From Candidatus Hydrogenedentota bacterium (GTDB lineage Bacteria; Hydrogenedentota; Hydrogenedentia; Hydrogenedentiales; CAITNO01): a DNA stretch of 9,195 nucleotides. The stretch's first letter is position 1. Each line of letters opens with the position of its first letter. The notes beneath the pieces were generated by a model, which ran no database searches, was not told the DNA's origin, and saw only the letters and a program-made list of their open reading frames with translations. Below, one piece after another: positions 1-6,031 of this stretch. Both the position numbers and the translations under genes were made by a program. Where the stretch lies: the NCBI GenBank assembly GCA_903922535.1, contig CAIXUF010000381.1, positions 1 to 9,195 on the forward strand, in the 5' to 3' direction.

Positions 1-239
1 ACAACATCAACTTCCAGTACTTCAGCATTCTGATTACGCTCATTTCGGCGGTGGTCATGATAGTGTTCAGTTATCTGACGCCTGCGCCGGACGCGGCGCA
101 GATCTCGGGCCTGACCTTCGCCACGGCCACGGCCGAGGACAAGTCCGGCAGCCGCGCCAGTTGGAGTGCCAAGGAAGTTTTGGCCTCGTGCGTGGTGATG
201 GTGTTCATCCTCTTTGCCTACATCTATTTCAGAGGGTAA
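1..239 (+). CDS. Sodium:solute symporter, C-terminal fragment
   Basis: Open from the window edge (reading frame begins at base 3) to a TAA at 237-239, giving the last 78 residues. Two hydrophobic stretches are visible: one around FSILITLISAVVMIVFSYL and a terminal one around VVMVFILFAYIYFRG. Between them lies a hydrophilic loop containing LTPAPDAAQISGLTFATAT. This layout, with a membrane helix, a TPAP…GLTFAT linker and a final helix ending in YFRG, is typical of the C-terminus of SGLT-like members of the solute:sodium symporter family, which import sugars or other organic solutes with Na+ across the inner membrane. The substrate cannot be told from this end. The gene is closed by a strong terminator 30 bases downstream, so it is the last gene of its unit. 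Family call fairly sure; substrate unknown. Confidence 0.75.
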   Translation, partial: NINFQYFSILITLISAVVMIVFSYLTPAPDAAQISGLTFATATAEDKSGSRASWSAKEVLASCVVMVFILFAYIYFRG

Positions 240-268
240 TTGTTGCGCCAGCGCAGAACGCTTTCTTC

Positions 269-306
269 GGGCTCCAAGACTCTCTTGGAGCCCTTCTTCT
301 TATTCC
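269..306 (+). terminator. Rho-independent terminator after symporter
   Basis: A perfect 10-bp stem, GGGCTCCAAG (269-278) and CTTGGAGCCC (284-293), closes a 5-base loop and is followed directly by the T-rich run TTCTTCTTATT. It sits 30 bases after the symporter stop. On the other strand the stem is followed by GAAGAAAG, so it should act only on plus-strand transcription. Confidence 0.85.
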
Positions 307-652
307 ATCTCTGCAAACCACTGCCATGGAGCCTTCGCCCATGACATCTGGCCGAACTGTTCATCCCAAAAAGGGCAGTTGATGTTCCGACGGTTAGCCC
401 CAAAGGTAAGGACGAACTCGACCCTCTCCGTTGGGGTGAGGTTCAGCCGGGTCCTTTGGGTCCTTTAGGTCCCTTTCGTCCCTTGCCTTCGACACAAGGT
501 GCAAGCCTCAACTGCCGTTTCTGGATTCGTGGGGTGTTGCGAGGCAAAACGGGACGCACCGTCCTACTGGGAGCGCCTGTCACTCCCGCGGGAACGGGAG
601 CATGCTTGCCGGCTTCTCTGATACCGGATCGTGAGTTTCGCTTTGCGAAACT
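307..652. other. Noncoding intergenic region with repeats and hairpins
   Basis: No convincing gene. Open frames here show no family resemblance, and they overlap repeats and the end of the epimerase gene. The stretch holds a 9-bp tandem repeat at 449-484 and GC-rich dyads, for example CTCCCG (583-588) with CGGGAG (595-600). A larger hairpin at 631-656 overlaps the epimerase stop codon. The structured part (about 550-620, with CTGGGAGCGCC and inverted CTCCC/GGGAG pairs) looks like a decayed intergenic hairpin element, but I cannot name it. Confidence 0.5.
449..484. repeat. 9-bp tandem repeat, GTCC core (4 units)
   Basis: Four consecutive 9-mers: GGGTCCTTT (449-457), GGGTCCTTT (458-466), AGGTCCCTT (467-475) and TCGTCCCTT (476-484). 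The shared form is NNGTCCYTT. The period and GTCC core are the same as in the repeat at 4949-5020. Confidence 0.75.
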
Positions 653-656
653 TCAC
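631..656 (-). other. Hairpin overlapping epimerase stop codon
   Basis: GTTTCGC (635-641) and GCGAAAC (645-651) form a perfect 7-bp stem with a TTT loop. It extends to GTGA (631-634) against TTCAC (652-656) with one bulged base. It includes the TGA of the epimerase gene (653-655 on the minus strand). No T-run follows on the minus strand, so it is a structured 3' end and not a classic terminator. Confidence 0.45.
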
Positions 657-1624
657 CCGTCCCGCAACGGCAAACCGCACTCGTTGCGGTACCACGCCAC
701 GAAACGTTTGATGCCCTCGTCCATGCTGAAACAGGGCGCATAGCCGAGCAGTTCGCGGGCGTGGGACACGTCGGCGTAGGTGATCTCGACGTCACCGGGC
801 TGGAGGGGCTTGCGGTCGATGACGGCCGGCTTGCCCACATGCTTTGCGACGAGTTCGATCAATTCGGCAAGACTGGTGGTGTGGCTTTCGCCGAGATTAA
901 AGATCTCGTAGCGGAAGGGCCGGTCCACGCAGCGCACCACACCGTCGATGATGTCGTCGATGTAGGTGTAGTCGCGGCGGGTCGAGCCGTCGCCGAACAT
1001 GGGGATTGCCCTGCCTTCGATCAGGTTCTTCGCGAACATGCGAATGGCCATGTCGGGCCGCTGGCGCGGGCCGTAGACGGTAAAGAAGCGCAGCATCGTC
1101 ACGTTAACGCCGTAGATGTGGCTGTAGACGTGGCCCTGCAGTTCGTTCATGCGCTTGGTGGCGGCGTAGGGGCTGATGGGGCGCATCACGGGGTCGGTCT
1201 CGGTGAAGGGGATGGCGGTGCTGCCGCCGTAGACCGAGGAACTGGACGCGAACACGAGATGCGACGGCGTGTAATCGCGGCAGGCGTCGAGGATGTGCTG
1301 GCCGCCGATCACGTTCACCCGGTGGTACAGGTTCGGGTCCTGCAACGACGGCCGCACGCCCGCCCGCGCCGCCAGATGGACCACCACCTCGGGCCGTTCC
1401 CTCTCAAACACAGCCCTAAGCGACGGCTCATCGCAGATGTCCGCCTCGACCATTTGGTATCGGGGATGCTTCAGCGCTTTGGCAATGTTCTTCCGCTTGA
1501 TTGCTGGGTCGTAATAGTCGTTGAACTCGTCCAGCCCGACCACGGCATCGCCCCGCGCCAGCAACGCCTCCGCCAGATGCGATCCAATAAAGCCCGCCGC
1601 GCCGGTGACCAGTACTTTCTTCAT
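653..1624 (-). CDS. NAD-dependent sugar epimerase, UDP-glucuronate 4-epimerase-like
   Basis: A 323-residue extended short-chain dehydrogenase/reductase. Visible features are the Rossmann glycine motif TGAAGFIGSHL (residues 7-17), a serine motif SSSSVYG (127-133), the catalytic YAATK (Tyr153, Lys157) and FFTVYGPRQRPDMA (180-193). That last motif is characteristic of UDP-glucuronate/UDP-galacturonate 4-epimerases of the CapI/GAE type. The DYTYIDD segment near residue 224 also fits. Such enzymes use bound NAD+ to invert C4 of a UDP-sugar in the cytoplasm, feeding capsule, O-antigen or exopolysaccharide synthesis. Length is normal for the family (about 320-350). The ATG is preceded by a perfect AGGAGG (1635-1640 on this strand) with 10-base spacing, which settles the start. 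It lies 128 bases downstream of the ceramidase-family gene on the same strand; no glycan-synthesis neighbours are seen. It could instead be a related UDP-glucose 4-epimerase or GDP-sugar enzyme. Confidence 0.85.
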   Translation of the reverse strand: MKKVLVTGAAGFIGSHLAEALLARGDAVVGLDEFNDYYDPAIKRKNIAKALKHPRYQMVEADICDEPSLRAVFERERPEVVVHLAARAGVRPSLQDPNLYHRVNVIGGQHILDACRDYTPSHLVFASSSSVYGGSTAIPFTETDPVMRPISPYAATKRMNELQGHVYSHIYGVNVTMLRFFTVYGPRQRPDMAIRMFAKNLIEGRAIPMFGDGSTRRDYTYIDDIIDGVVRCVDRPFRYEIFNLGESHTTSLAELIELVAKHVGKPAVIDRKPLQPGDVEITYADVSHARELLGYAPCFSMDEGIKRFVAWYRNECGLPLRDG

Positions 1625-1634
1625 GCAGACATGA

Positions 1635-1640
1635 CCTCCT
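1635..1640 (-). promoter_or_regulatory. Ribosome binding site of the epimerase gene
   Basis: A perfect AGGAGG on the minus strand, 10 bases before the ATG at 1624. It supports this start over any upstream alternative. A TAGAAT -10-like hexamer lies just upstream (1651-1656) but has no good -35 partner. Confidence 0.7.
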
Positions 1641-1713
1641 GTATCGGGTCATTCTAGCGCAGACACCCTTCCCCAGTCCCGTTCCTTCCCGTCATCGCAC
1701 GCGAACGGTCTTG

Positions 1714-1762
1714 TTTCTTCACCCTTTACCCTTCACATTTCACTCTTCACCCTTACTTCTTC
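1714..1762. repeat. 7-bp degenerate tandem repeat at ceramidase 3' end
   Basis: Reads as 7-mers on the plus strand: TTTCTTC, ACCCTTT, ACCCTTC, ACATTTC, ACTCTTC, ACCCTTA, CTTCTTC. The shared pattern is ACYCTTC. The last two units include the TAA stop (1753-1755) and the terminal Lys codons of the ceramidase-family gene, so the repeat runs into the coding sequence. Confidence 0.6.
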
Positions 1763-3063
1763 GCGGGCATCGGATCCGGCTTGGGGCTGTCGGCGATGAA
1801 CTTGAGCGCTTCGGCGCAGTAGATGTCGGCGGTCTTTTCGCCAAGGCAGGTCTCGCTGATGTAGTCGTAGCGCTCAAAGCTTTGGAAATCCACCGCCGTC
1901 ATCATGTAGCCGAGGGCGTCGTTGGTCAGACCGAAGAGGAAGCAGTGGCCGGTGGGCATGTGGCGCTTCACATAGAAGCCGACATTCGGCAGCGCCTCGC
2001 CGGGGACGGTGAGGATTTGGGCGGAACCCACGTTGAGCAGGTTGAGGCGGCTCGTGTAGCCGTTGTCGGGGTTCATCGTGGCGCCGAGCGGCGACATCAT
2101 GAAGACGGCCCGCATGATCGGCGAGTCAATGGGGAAGGTAATGGGCCGGGCCGCCACGTAGAGTGTCGGGTTCTCCTGCGCGGGCGAATCGCCGAGGATG
2201 CGCAGCGCCTCGTCGGCGAGCAGGTTGCCAATGCGCACGCACTCGTCATAGGTTTCTATGTCATGGCTTCCGCCGTTGGGGTCGCGGTTGTCCGCGGTGA
2301 CCATGCCGCCCTGGGCGCTGTTCATGAACACCGCCAAACCGCCGGCCTTCTCCTCGACGCGCTTGTAAAGCGGGCCGCAAAGGTCGGGGCCGAGCAGGCC
2401 CTTGCTGTTGCCGATGATCTCGGGGTGGATGGCATAGTTGACCAGCGTCGCGATGGTCTTGCCCTTGCGGTCTCCCGTCGTGGCGACGGCCTGAATCACG
2501 CCGCAGCGCGGGTCATAGAGCTGGGGCGCGTAGTAGTTGTAGGCAATCTTGCCCTCTGCCTTACCCACGGCGATGCGCACCACGGCCGGTTCCAGTTTGG
2601 ACACGGCGTCGTTTACCGCGTCGGCAATCTGGTCGCAGGCCCAGTCGAGGTATTTCGGGTCGTTGCCGACCGCGCCGGTCTCATCGGGGAAACCGTAGGC
2701 GTCGGGCGCGCTGTGCGTGTGCGTGCAGCCGATGAGGACGTTTTCGGGGGCAATGCCCTTGATCTTGGCGCGGCTCTTGTCGCCCAGCAGCATGGGCCAG
2801 CCCAGGTTGTCCACGCTGACAATGGCGGTGCGCACGCCTCCCTTTTCCAGCACCAGCACGCGGGTCGTCAAGTCGTCCGTCTTGGACGTGACCGGGTGCG
2901 GCTTGCCCATGCCGCCCGAAACGGGCAGCAGCGGGTCCGGGGTGATGATGCGCATGGCCGCGCCAGCCTTGAACACCTCGTCGGCGGCCATGGCGGGCAG
3001 TGCGTACAGCACAATGGCCGTGACAATCACGGCCAACAGGATTCCAGTCTTGTATGCGTTCAT
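1753..3063 (-). CDS. Neutral/alkaline ceramidase-family protein, secreted, short form
   Basis: A 436-residue protein with an N-terminal hydrophobic signal sequence (about residues 7-22) and a likely signal-peptidase site after AMA (residue 26), so it is exported. The mature part matches the N-terminal domain of neutral/alkaline non-lysosomal ceramidases: CTHTHSAPD (His115, His117), NYAIHP (His213), NSAQGGMVT (248-256), VPGE (Glu356) and GLTNDALGY (378-386). His115/117, His213 and Glu356 fit the known zinc-ligand positions of Pseudomonas ceramidase. True ceramidases are about 650-700 residues with a C-terminal Ig-like domain, which is absent here. The GDVSPN segment carrying the catalytic Ser appears as AQGGMV, with Met254 where Ser is expected. 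It is therefore probably a zinc hydrolase of unknown substrate and not a proven ceramidase. The start is backed by GGAG at 3071-3074, 7 bases upstream. It may be co-transcribed with the epimerase gene. Confidence 0.85.
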   Translation of the reverse strand: MNAYKTGILLAVIVTAIVLYALPAMAADEVFKAGAAMRIITPDPLLPVSGGMGKPHPVTSKTDDLTTRVLVLEKGGVRTAIVSVDNLGWPMLLGDKSRAKIKGIAPENVLIGCTHTHSAPDAYGFPDETGAVGNDPKYLDWACDQIADAVNDAVSKLEPAVVRIAVGKAEGKIAYNYYAPQLYDPRCGVIQAVATTGDRKGKTIATLVNYAIHPEIIGNSKGLLGPDLCGPLYKRVEEKAGGLAVFMNSAQGGMVTADNRDPNGGSHDIETYDECVRIGNLLADEALRILGDSPAQENPTLYVAARPITFPIDSPIMRAVFMMSPLGATMNPDNGYTSRLNLLNVGSAQILTVPGEALPNVGFYVKRHMPTGHCFLFGLTNDALGYMMTAVDFQSFERYDYISETCLGEKTADIYCAEALKFIADSPKPDPMPAKK

Positions 3064-3123
3064 GGTGATGCTCCGTGGAGGTTGCGGTGTTTATGCAGCT
3101 TTTGACCCGGCGATCATCCCGGC

Positions 3124-3206
3124 GGTTTCCGGCAAGTTTGAACATTGTAGATCACTTGCAGCGCTCCTGTTGAATCCACGCCCGGCACATCGCTCTGCCG
3201 GAAACC
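3124..3206. repeat. 11-bp perfect inverted repeat in divergent intergenic region
   Basis: GGTTTCCGGCA (3124-3134) and TGCCGGAAACC (3196-3206) are exact reverse complements separated by 61 bases. They lie between the ceramidase-family and methyltransferase starts. A minus-strand -10-like TACAAT (3149-3144) falls between the arms. No function can be assigned. Confidence 0.5.
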
Positions 3207-3224
3207 AGACCGGCATGTTCTCGC

Positions 3225-3281
3225 CTCTCCCATGATTCCCATTGTCGCCCGTTGCTCCCATTCTATCCATCCCCTTCCCGT
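3225..3281. repeat. Degenerate ~9-bp repeat of CCCAT/CCCGT
   Basis: CCCAT or close variants recur at 3229, 3238, 3248, 3257 and 3266, so the spacing is 9, 10, 9 and 9 bases; a weaker CCCGT follows at 3277. The period resembles the cleaner GTCC repeats elsewhere in the window, but the copies are worn and the GTCC core is absent. Confidence 0.4.
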
Positions 3282-3309
3282 TAACCCGATCCCCCTTTCC
3301 TGCTACAAT
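3281..3309 (+). promoter_or_regulatory. Candidate sigma-70 promoter for siroheme genes
   Basis: TTAACC (3281-3286) and TACAAT (3304-3309) are separated by exactly 17 bases and match 4/6 and 5/6 of the sigma-70 consensus. The predicted transcript would start near 3316, about 43 bases before the methyltransferase ATG. Confidence 0.4.
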
Positions 3310-3358
3310 CTCAGCATGCCGCGCCGAAGCGGCCTGTCCCCAACCGGAACCCTCTGCC

Positions 3359-4150
3359 ATGTCCAATAGACTCGGTGTCCGCTCTGCCCCCCCCGTCGGG
3401 CGGGTATATCTCGTCGGCGGCGGACCGGGCGACCCGGAGTTAATCACCCTGCGCGGCCTGCGCGTGCTGTCCACGGCGGACGCCGTGGTCCACGACTTCA
3501 TGGTCCATCCCGATCTGCTGGCGCAGGCCCGCAAGGACGCGCAAGTATGCTGCGTCGGCAAGCACGCGGGCCATCACACACTCGAACAGGATTCGATCAA
3601 TGCCCTGCTCATCTCCCTTGCGCGCGAAGGAAGAATGGTCTGTCGCCTGAAAGGCGGCGATCCCTTCGTCTTCGGCCGGGGCGGGGAAGAGGCGCTGGCC
3701 CTTGCCGCGGCGGGCATCCCCTTTGAAGTGGTCCCCGGCGTCACTTCGGCCGTGGCCGTGCCCGCCAGCGCAGGCATCCCAGTCACCCATCGCGGCCTGG
3801 CGCGCGCGTTTCATGTCATTACCGGCCATTGCCCCCCCGCGGGGCAGGCCCTCCCTCCCCTGCCCGGACCGGGCGAGGGCACACTGGTCTTTCTCATGGG
3901 CCTGAAACGGCTCGACACCATTGCGGCACAACTTCTCGACCGGGGCTGGCCCGCCGACGCCCCGGCCGCCGTCATCTCGCAGGGCACCCTGCCCGAACAG
4001 CAGGTGGTCGTGGGCACCGTGTCCGACATTGCCGCCAAAGCCGCCGCACAGAAACTGCCCTCACCGGCCATTCTCGTCGTAGGTGAAGTGGTGTCGCTCC
4101 GGGCGAAACTCGGTGGTCATGAAGGCAGCGGGGATGTTTCCGGTTTTTGA
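3359..4150 (+). CDS. cobA: Uroporphyrinogen-III C-methyltransferase (SUMT)
   Basis: A 263-residue protein of the tetrapyrrole methylase family. It uses two S-adenosylmethionine molecules to methylate uroporphyrinogen III at C2 and C7, giving precorrin-2, the branch point to siroheme and cobalamin. Diagnostic segments are GGGPGDPELIT (residues 20-30, SAM-binding loop and SUMT signature), GGDPFVFGRGGEE (99-111) and VPGVTSAVAVPASAGIPVTH (125-144). FHVITGH near 151-157 also fits. Length is normal for a stand-alone SUMT (about 250-280), with no fused HemD or CysG domain. The start chosen is the ATG at 3359, because homology begins soon after. The frame stays open 39 codons upstream, but that part covers the candidate promoter and repeat-like DNA and looks noncoding. 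The next gene, 79 bases on, continues the pathway, so this copy most likely serves the sulfite reductase encoded downstream in the window. Confidence 0.92.
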   Translation: MSNRLGVRSAPPVGRVYLVGGGPGDPELITLRGLRVLSTADAVVHDFMVHPDLLAQARKDAQVCCVGKHAGHHTLEQDSINALLISLAREGRMVCRLKGGDPFVFGRGGEEALALAAAGIPFEVVPGVTSAVAVPASAGIPVTHRGLARAFHVITGHCPPAGQALPPLPGPGEGTLVFLMGLKRLDTIAAQLLDRGWPADAPAAVISQGTLPEQQVVVGTVSDIAAKAAAQKLPSPAILVVGEVVSLRAKLGGHEGSGDVSGF

Positions 4151-4182
4151 GTGCGTGCGGCCATGCCGCCGCTTTTCTTCGC

Positions 4183-4197
4183 CGGGGCACTGCCCCG
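4183..4197. repeat. Short perfect palindrome between siroheme genes
   Basis: CGGGGCA (4183-4189) and TGCCCCG (4191-4197) flank one base in the 79-bp gap between the two siroheme genes. There is no T-tract after it, so it is not a canonical terminator. It may stabilise or attenuate the transcript. Confidence 0.4.
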
Positions 4198-4229
4198 CAA
4201 ATGAGGCCAAAACCTCGGGAGTGCACAGG

Positions 4230-4952
4230 ATGGGATACGTCCCAATCTTCCTCAAAGTCGACAGCGTCCCCTGTCTGGTGATCGGCGGTGGCCAAACGGC
4301 GCAGCGCAAGGCGGTGATGCTCCTGGAGGCGGGGGCTCATGTCGTGGCTGTCAGCCCGCGGTTCACGGAGGCTTTCACCGAAATGCAGCAGCGCTTTGGC
4401 GACGCGCTGACTCTGCGCACAGACAGCTATGTGTCGGGTGACCTGTCCGCCTACCGCCTGGTGTTCGCCGCCACGGACGATTCTGCCCTCAACAAGACCG
4501 TGGCCGAAGACGCGCGGCGCGCGAATCTGTGGGTGAACGTGGTTGACGAGCCCGCGCTTTGCACAGCCCTTTGCGGGGCGGTGCTGCAACGTGGCCCGCT
4601 CCAGGTGGCCTTCAGCACCGGCGGCGCCTGCCCGACGCTTGCCGTCACGCTGCGCGACGAACTGGCCGTCCAGCATTCTGACTGGACCGCCACCTTTGCA
4701 TTGGCTCTGGGCAGTCTGCGTGCATGGCTGCTGGAGCGCTGCCCGGAAATGGACACGCGCAAGCGTGTCCTGTACCGTCTTGCATCGGCTGAGATACGGG
4801 AGCGCTACCGTGGTTTTGAGCCCGACGCACTGCTTGTGAAATTACAGGCGGAGTCAGAGGATCTTTTGCGGGCTATGGACGATATGGACGAGATGGACGA
4901 TATGGACCGGTTGAAATACACGTCGTACGCCCAACTTATCCATTGGGCTTAG
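4230..4952 (+). CDS. Siroheme synthase N-domain: precorrin-2 dehydrogenase/ferrochelatase
   Basis: A 240-residue protein of the Met8p/SirC/CysG-N family, which oxidises precorrin-2 to sirohydrochlorin with NAD+ and, in bifunctional members, inserts Fe2+ to give siroheme. Seen are PIFLKVDSVPCLVIGGGQTAQRKA (residues 5-28, NAD-binding GGG turn), the VNVVD motif (102-106), whose Asp106 matches the catalytic Asp of the family, and FSTGGACPTLA (128-138). The usual FIFPA-like segment after VNVVD reads CTALCGA, which is unusual. Start: ATG 4230 with GGGAG (4217-4221) 8 bases upstream. The open frame reaches back to 4083, overlapping the methyltransferase, but those residues resemble nothing in the family. 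The last 25 residues, from DDMDEMDDMD on, are encoded in and after a 9-bp repeat and look like an added tail. No separate CbiK/SirB chelatase is seen. Confidence 0.88.
   Translation: MGYVPIFLKVDSVPCLVIGGGQTAQRKAVMLLEAGAHVVAVSPRFTEAFTEMQQRFGDALTLRTDSYVSGDLSAYRLVFAATDDSALNKTVAEDARRANLWVNVVDEPALCTALCGAVLQRGPLQVAFSTGGACPTLAVTLRDELAVQHSDWTATFALALGSLRAWLLERCPEMDTRKRVLYRLASAEIRERYRGFEPDALLVKLQAESEDLLRAMDDMDEMDDMDRLKYTSYAQLIHWA
4875..4910 (+). repeat. 9-bp tandem repeat inside siroheme gene 3' end (4 units)
   Basis: ATGGACGAT (4875), ATGGACGAG (4884), ATGGACGAT (4893) and ATGGACCGG (4902). The repeat is in frame and encodes the MDDMDEMDDMDR tail. Its reverse complement, NNNGTCCAT, is the unit of the array at 4949-5020, so the two arrays form an inverted pair. 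Confidence 0.85.
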
Positions 4953-5020
4953 TCCATTCCAGCCATCTCGTCGCTTCAGTCCATCTCGTCCATTCAGTCC
5001 ATATCGTCCATACAGTCCAT
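4949..5020 (-). repeat. 9-bp tandem repeat, GTCCAT core (8 units), between convergent genes
   Basis: Eight contiguous 9-mers on the plus strand: TTAGTCCAT, TCCAGCCAT, CTCGTCGCT, TCAGTCCAT, CTCGTCCAT, TCAGTCCAT, ATCGTCCAT, ACAGTCCAT. CAG and TCG versions roughly alternate, giving a hint of an 18-bp higher-order unit. It fills nearly the whole gap between the siroheme gene stop (4952) and the cysH stop (5038). With 4875-4910 it can form a long imperfect stem with a loop of about 40-75 bases. It may act as a two-way transcript end. Confidence 0.85.
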
Positions 5021-5037
5021 CGCGTTCTGAAACTTCC

Positions 5038-5883
5038 CTATATTCCGCTGCCGTTACTGTGGATGCCGCATTCCTTGCCATCCTGTTCCAGGTGGTTGAA
5101 CCAGCGCCAACGCCCCGCCCGTGCCGACTCGTGGGACCGCGTGGGCGTGGTGCATATCACGCAGCCGATGCTCGTGTAGCCCTGCGCGTACAGTGGGTGC
5201 AACGGCACATCCCGCCTTGACGTGTAAGCGCGCACCTGCTCGGCGGACCAGTCCGCCAGCGGCGCCAGCTTCAGAATCTGCCGCCCGCCCCGTTCCACCC
5301 ATTGTGCGCGCTGCGTCGTCGCGCGGCCCGGCGACTGGTCCCGGCGCAGGCCTGTGAACCATAGATCCAGCGACGCCAGTGCCCGCTGGTTCGGCTCCAC
5401 CTTGCGCACACCGCAGCAATGCTCCTGCTTGGGCTTGCTGTCGAAGAAGAGATACTCCCCGTGACGGTCCAGCATCCGGGCCAGTTTGTCCGGGTCCGGC
5501 TGAAAGCGTTCCACCGCAATGCCGTACCGTGCCTCAACCGCCTCGATGTGACGGTACGACTCTTCTGCCAGGCGCAGTGTGTCAATGGTGATGACCCGCA
5601 TGCCGGGTGCCACAGACCGCATGATGTCAACCATCGCGCAGCCCGTGTCCTGGAAACTGGTGATAATGCCCGCCCAGTCCCCGTAGACCCGCAACGCCCA
5701 CGAAAACAGCGCCTCCGGTGTCATTGCCTCAAGCGTTTCGAGGGTTGTGCCGTCCGCTGTGGTCTGGCTTACGGTGTCCTTCACGAATGTGCTCAAGCTA
5801 TCCTGCCTCTCTGCTTTGGCTTGGCCCTGTGGGAAACGGTGCACGGCTGGCGGCTGGTAATACATTGTAATCATGATAAACAT
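5038..5883 (-). CDS. cysH: Phosphoadenylyl/adenylyl-sulfate reductase, 4Fe-4S APS reductase type
   Basis: A 281-residue PAPS/APS reductase of the adenine-nucleotide alpha-hydrolase superfamily, reducing activated sulfate to sulfite with thioredoxin or glutaredoxin. Numbering from the ATG at 5883: SFQDTGCAMVDI (76-87) is the phosphate-binding loop region, GLRRDQSPGR (178-187) matches the family GxRxxQS motif, and ECGIH (271-275) carries the catalytic Cys272. The paired CCG (Cys156/157) and GCVIC (Cys241/244) are the four ligands of a [4Fe-4S] cluster, which marks the APS-using class over the cluster-free PAPS class. The start is doubtful. ATG 5883 lies within a -10-like TATTAT and a Fur-like site. 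A TTG at 5796 has a GAGAGG (5806-5811) 9 bases upstream and would give 252 residues. Convergent with the siroheme genes and divergent from JAMM-sir. No sulfate adenylyltransferase is in the window. Confidence 0.9.
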   Translation of the reverse strand: MFIMITMYYQPPAVHRFPQGQAKAERQDSLSTFVKDTVSQTTADGTTLETLEAMTPEALFSWALRVYGDWAGIITSFQDTGCAMVDIMRSVAPGMRVITIDTLRLAEESYRHIEAVEARYGIAVERFQPDPDKLARMLDRHGEYLFFDSKPKQEHCCGVRKVEPNQRALASLDLWFTGLRRDQSPGRATTQRAQWVERGGRQILKLAPLADWSAEQVRAYTSRRDVPLHPLYAQGYTSIGCVICTTPTRSHESARAGRWRWFNHLEQDGKECGIHSNGSGI

Positions 5884-5887
5884 AATA
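5869..5887. promoter_or_regulatory. Fur-box-like operator at cysH promoter
   Basis: On the plus strand the 19-mer is AATCATGATAAACATAATA. It matches 13 of 19 positions of the classical Fur consensus when read on the minus strand, and it covers the cysH -10 hexamer. It shares AATCATGAT-N3-CAT-N-AT with the site at 6033-6051. The sequence is markedly AT-rich in GC-rich DNA. Confidence 0.5.
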
Positions 5888-5910
5888 CACTATTGCTTCG
5901 TTCCGCGCAA
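5882..5910 (-). promoter_or_regulatory. Candidate sigma-70 promoter for cysH
   Basis: On the minus strand, TTGCGC (5910-5905) and TATTAT (5887-5882) are 17 bases apart, matching 3/6 and 5/6 of consensus. The transcript would begin near 5875, downstream of the ATG at 5883. This favours an internal start such as TTG 5796. Confidence 0.4.
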
Positions 5911-6031
5911 CTCTCCATTTTTCGCGTGTTTCGATGCAGCCGTCTCCGCCAGCAGGAGCATCCGTCACTGCCAATCTGATGTGTTCACATGGCGTTTTGC
6001 GGGGCTGGAAGCACCTGACCCATAAACATTC

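Noticed and set aside
761..1657. Long plus-strand open frame opposite the epimerase gene
   Set aside because: It is the antisense of a clear SDR enzyme; its His/Val/Asp-rich translation is a GC-rich shadow with no family features.
1711..3105. 464-codon plus-strand frame opposite the ceramidase-family gene
   Set aside because: Despite its length it is a shadow of the minus-strand gene, which has a signal peptide, conserved motifs and a ribosome site.
3242..3358. 39-codon N-terminal extension of the methyltransferase
   Set aside because: It covers a candidate promoter and repeat-like DNA, and family homology starts only after the ATG at 3359.
4083..4229. 49-codon extension of the siroheme synthase domain gene, overlapping the methyltransferase
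   Set aside because: The residues do not look like the family, and ATG 4230 has a good ribosome site right before the conserved PIFL segment.
4875..5020. CRISPR array
   Set aside because: The units are 9 bp and contiguous, with no spacers of constant length; it is a tandem microsatellite-like repeat.
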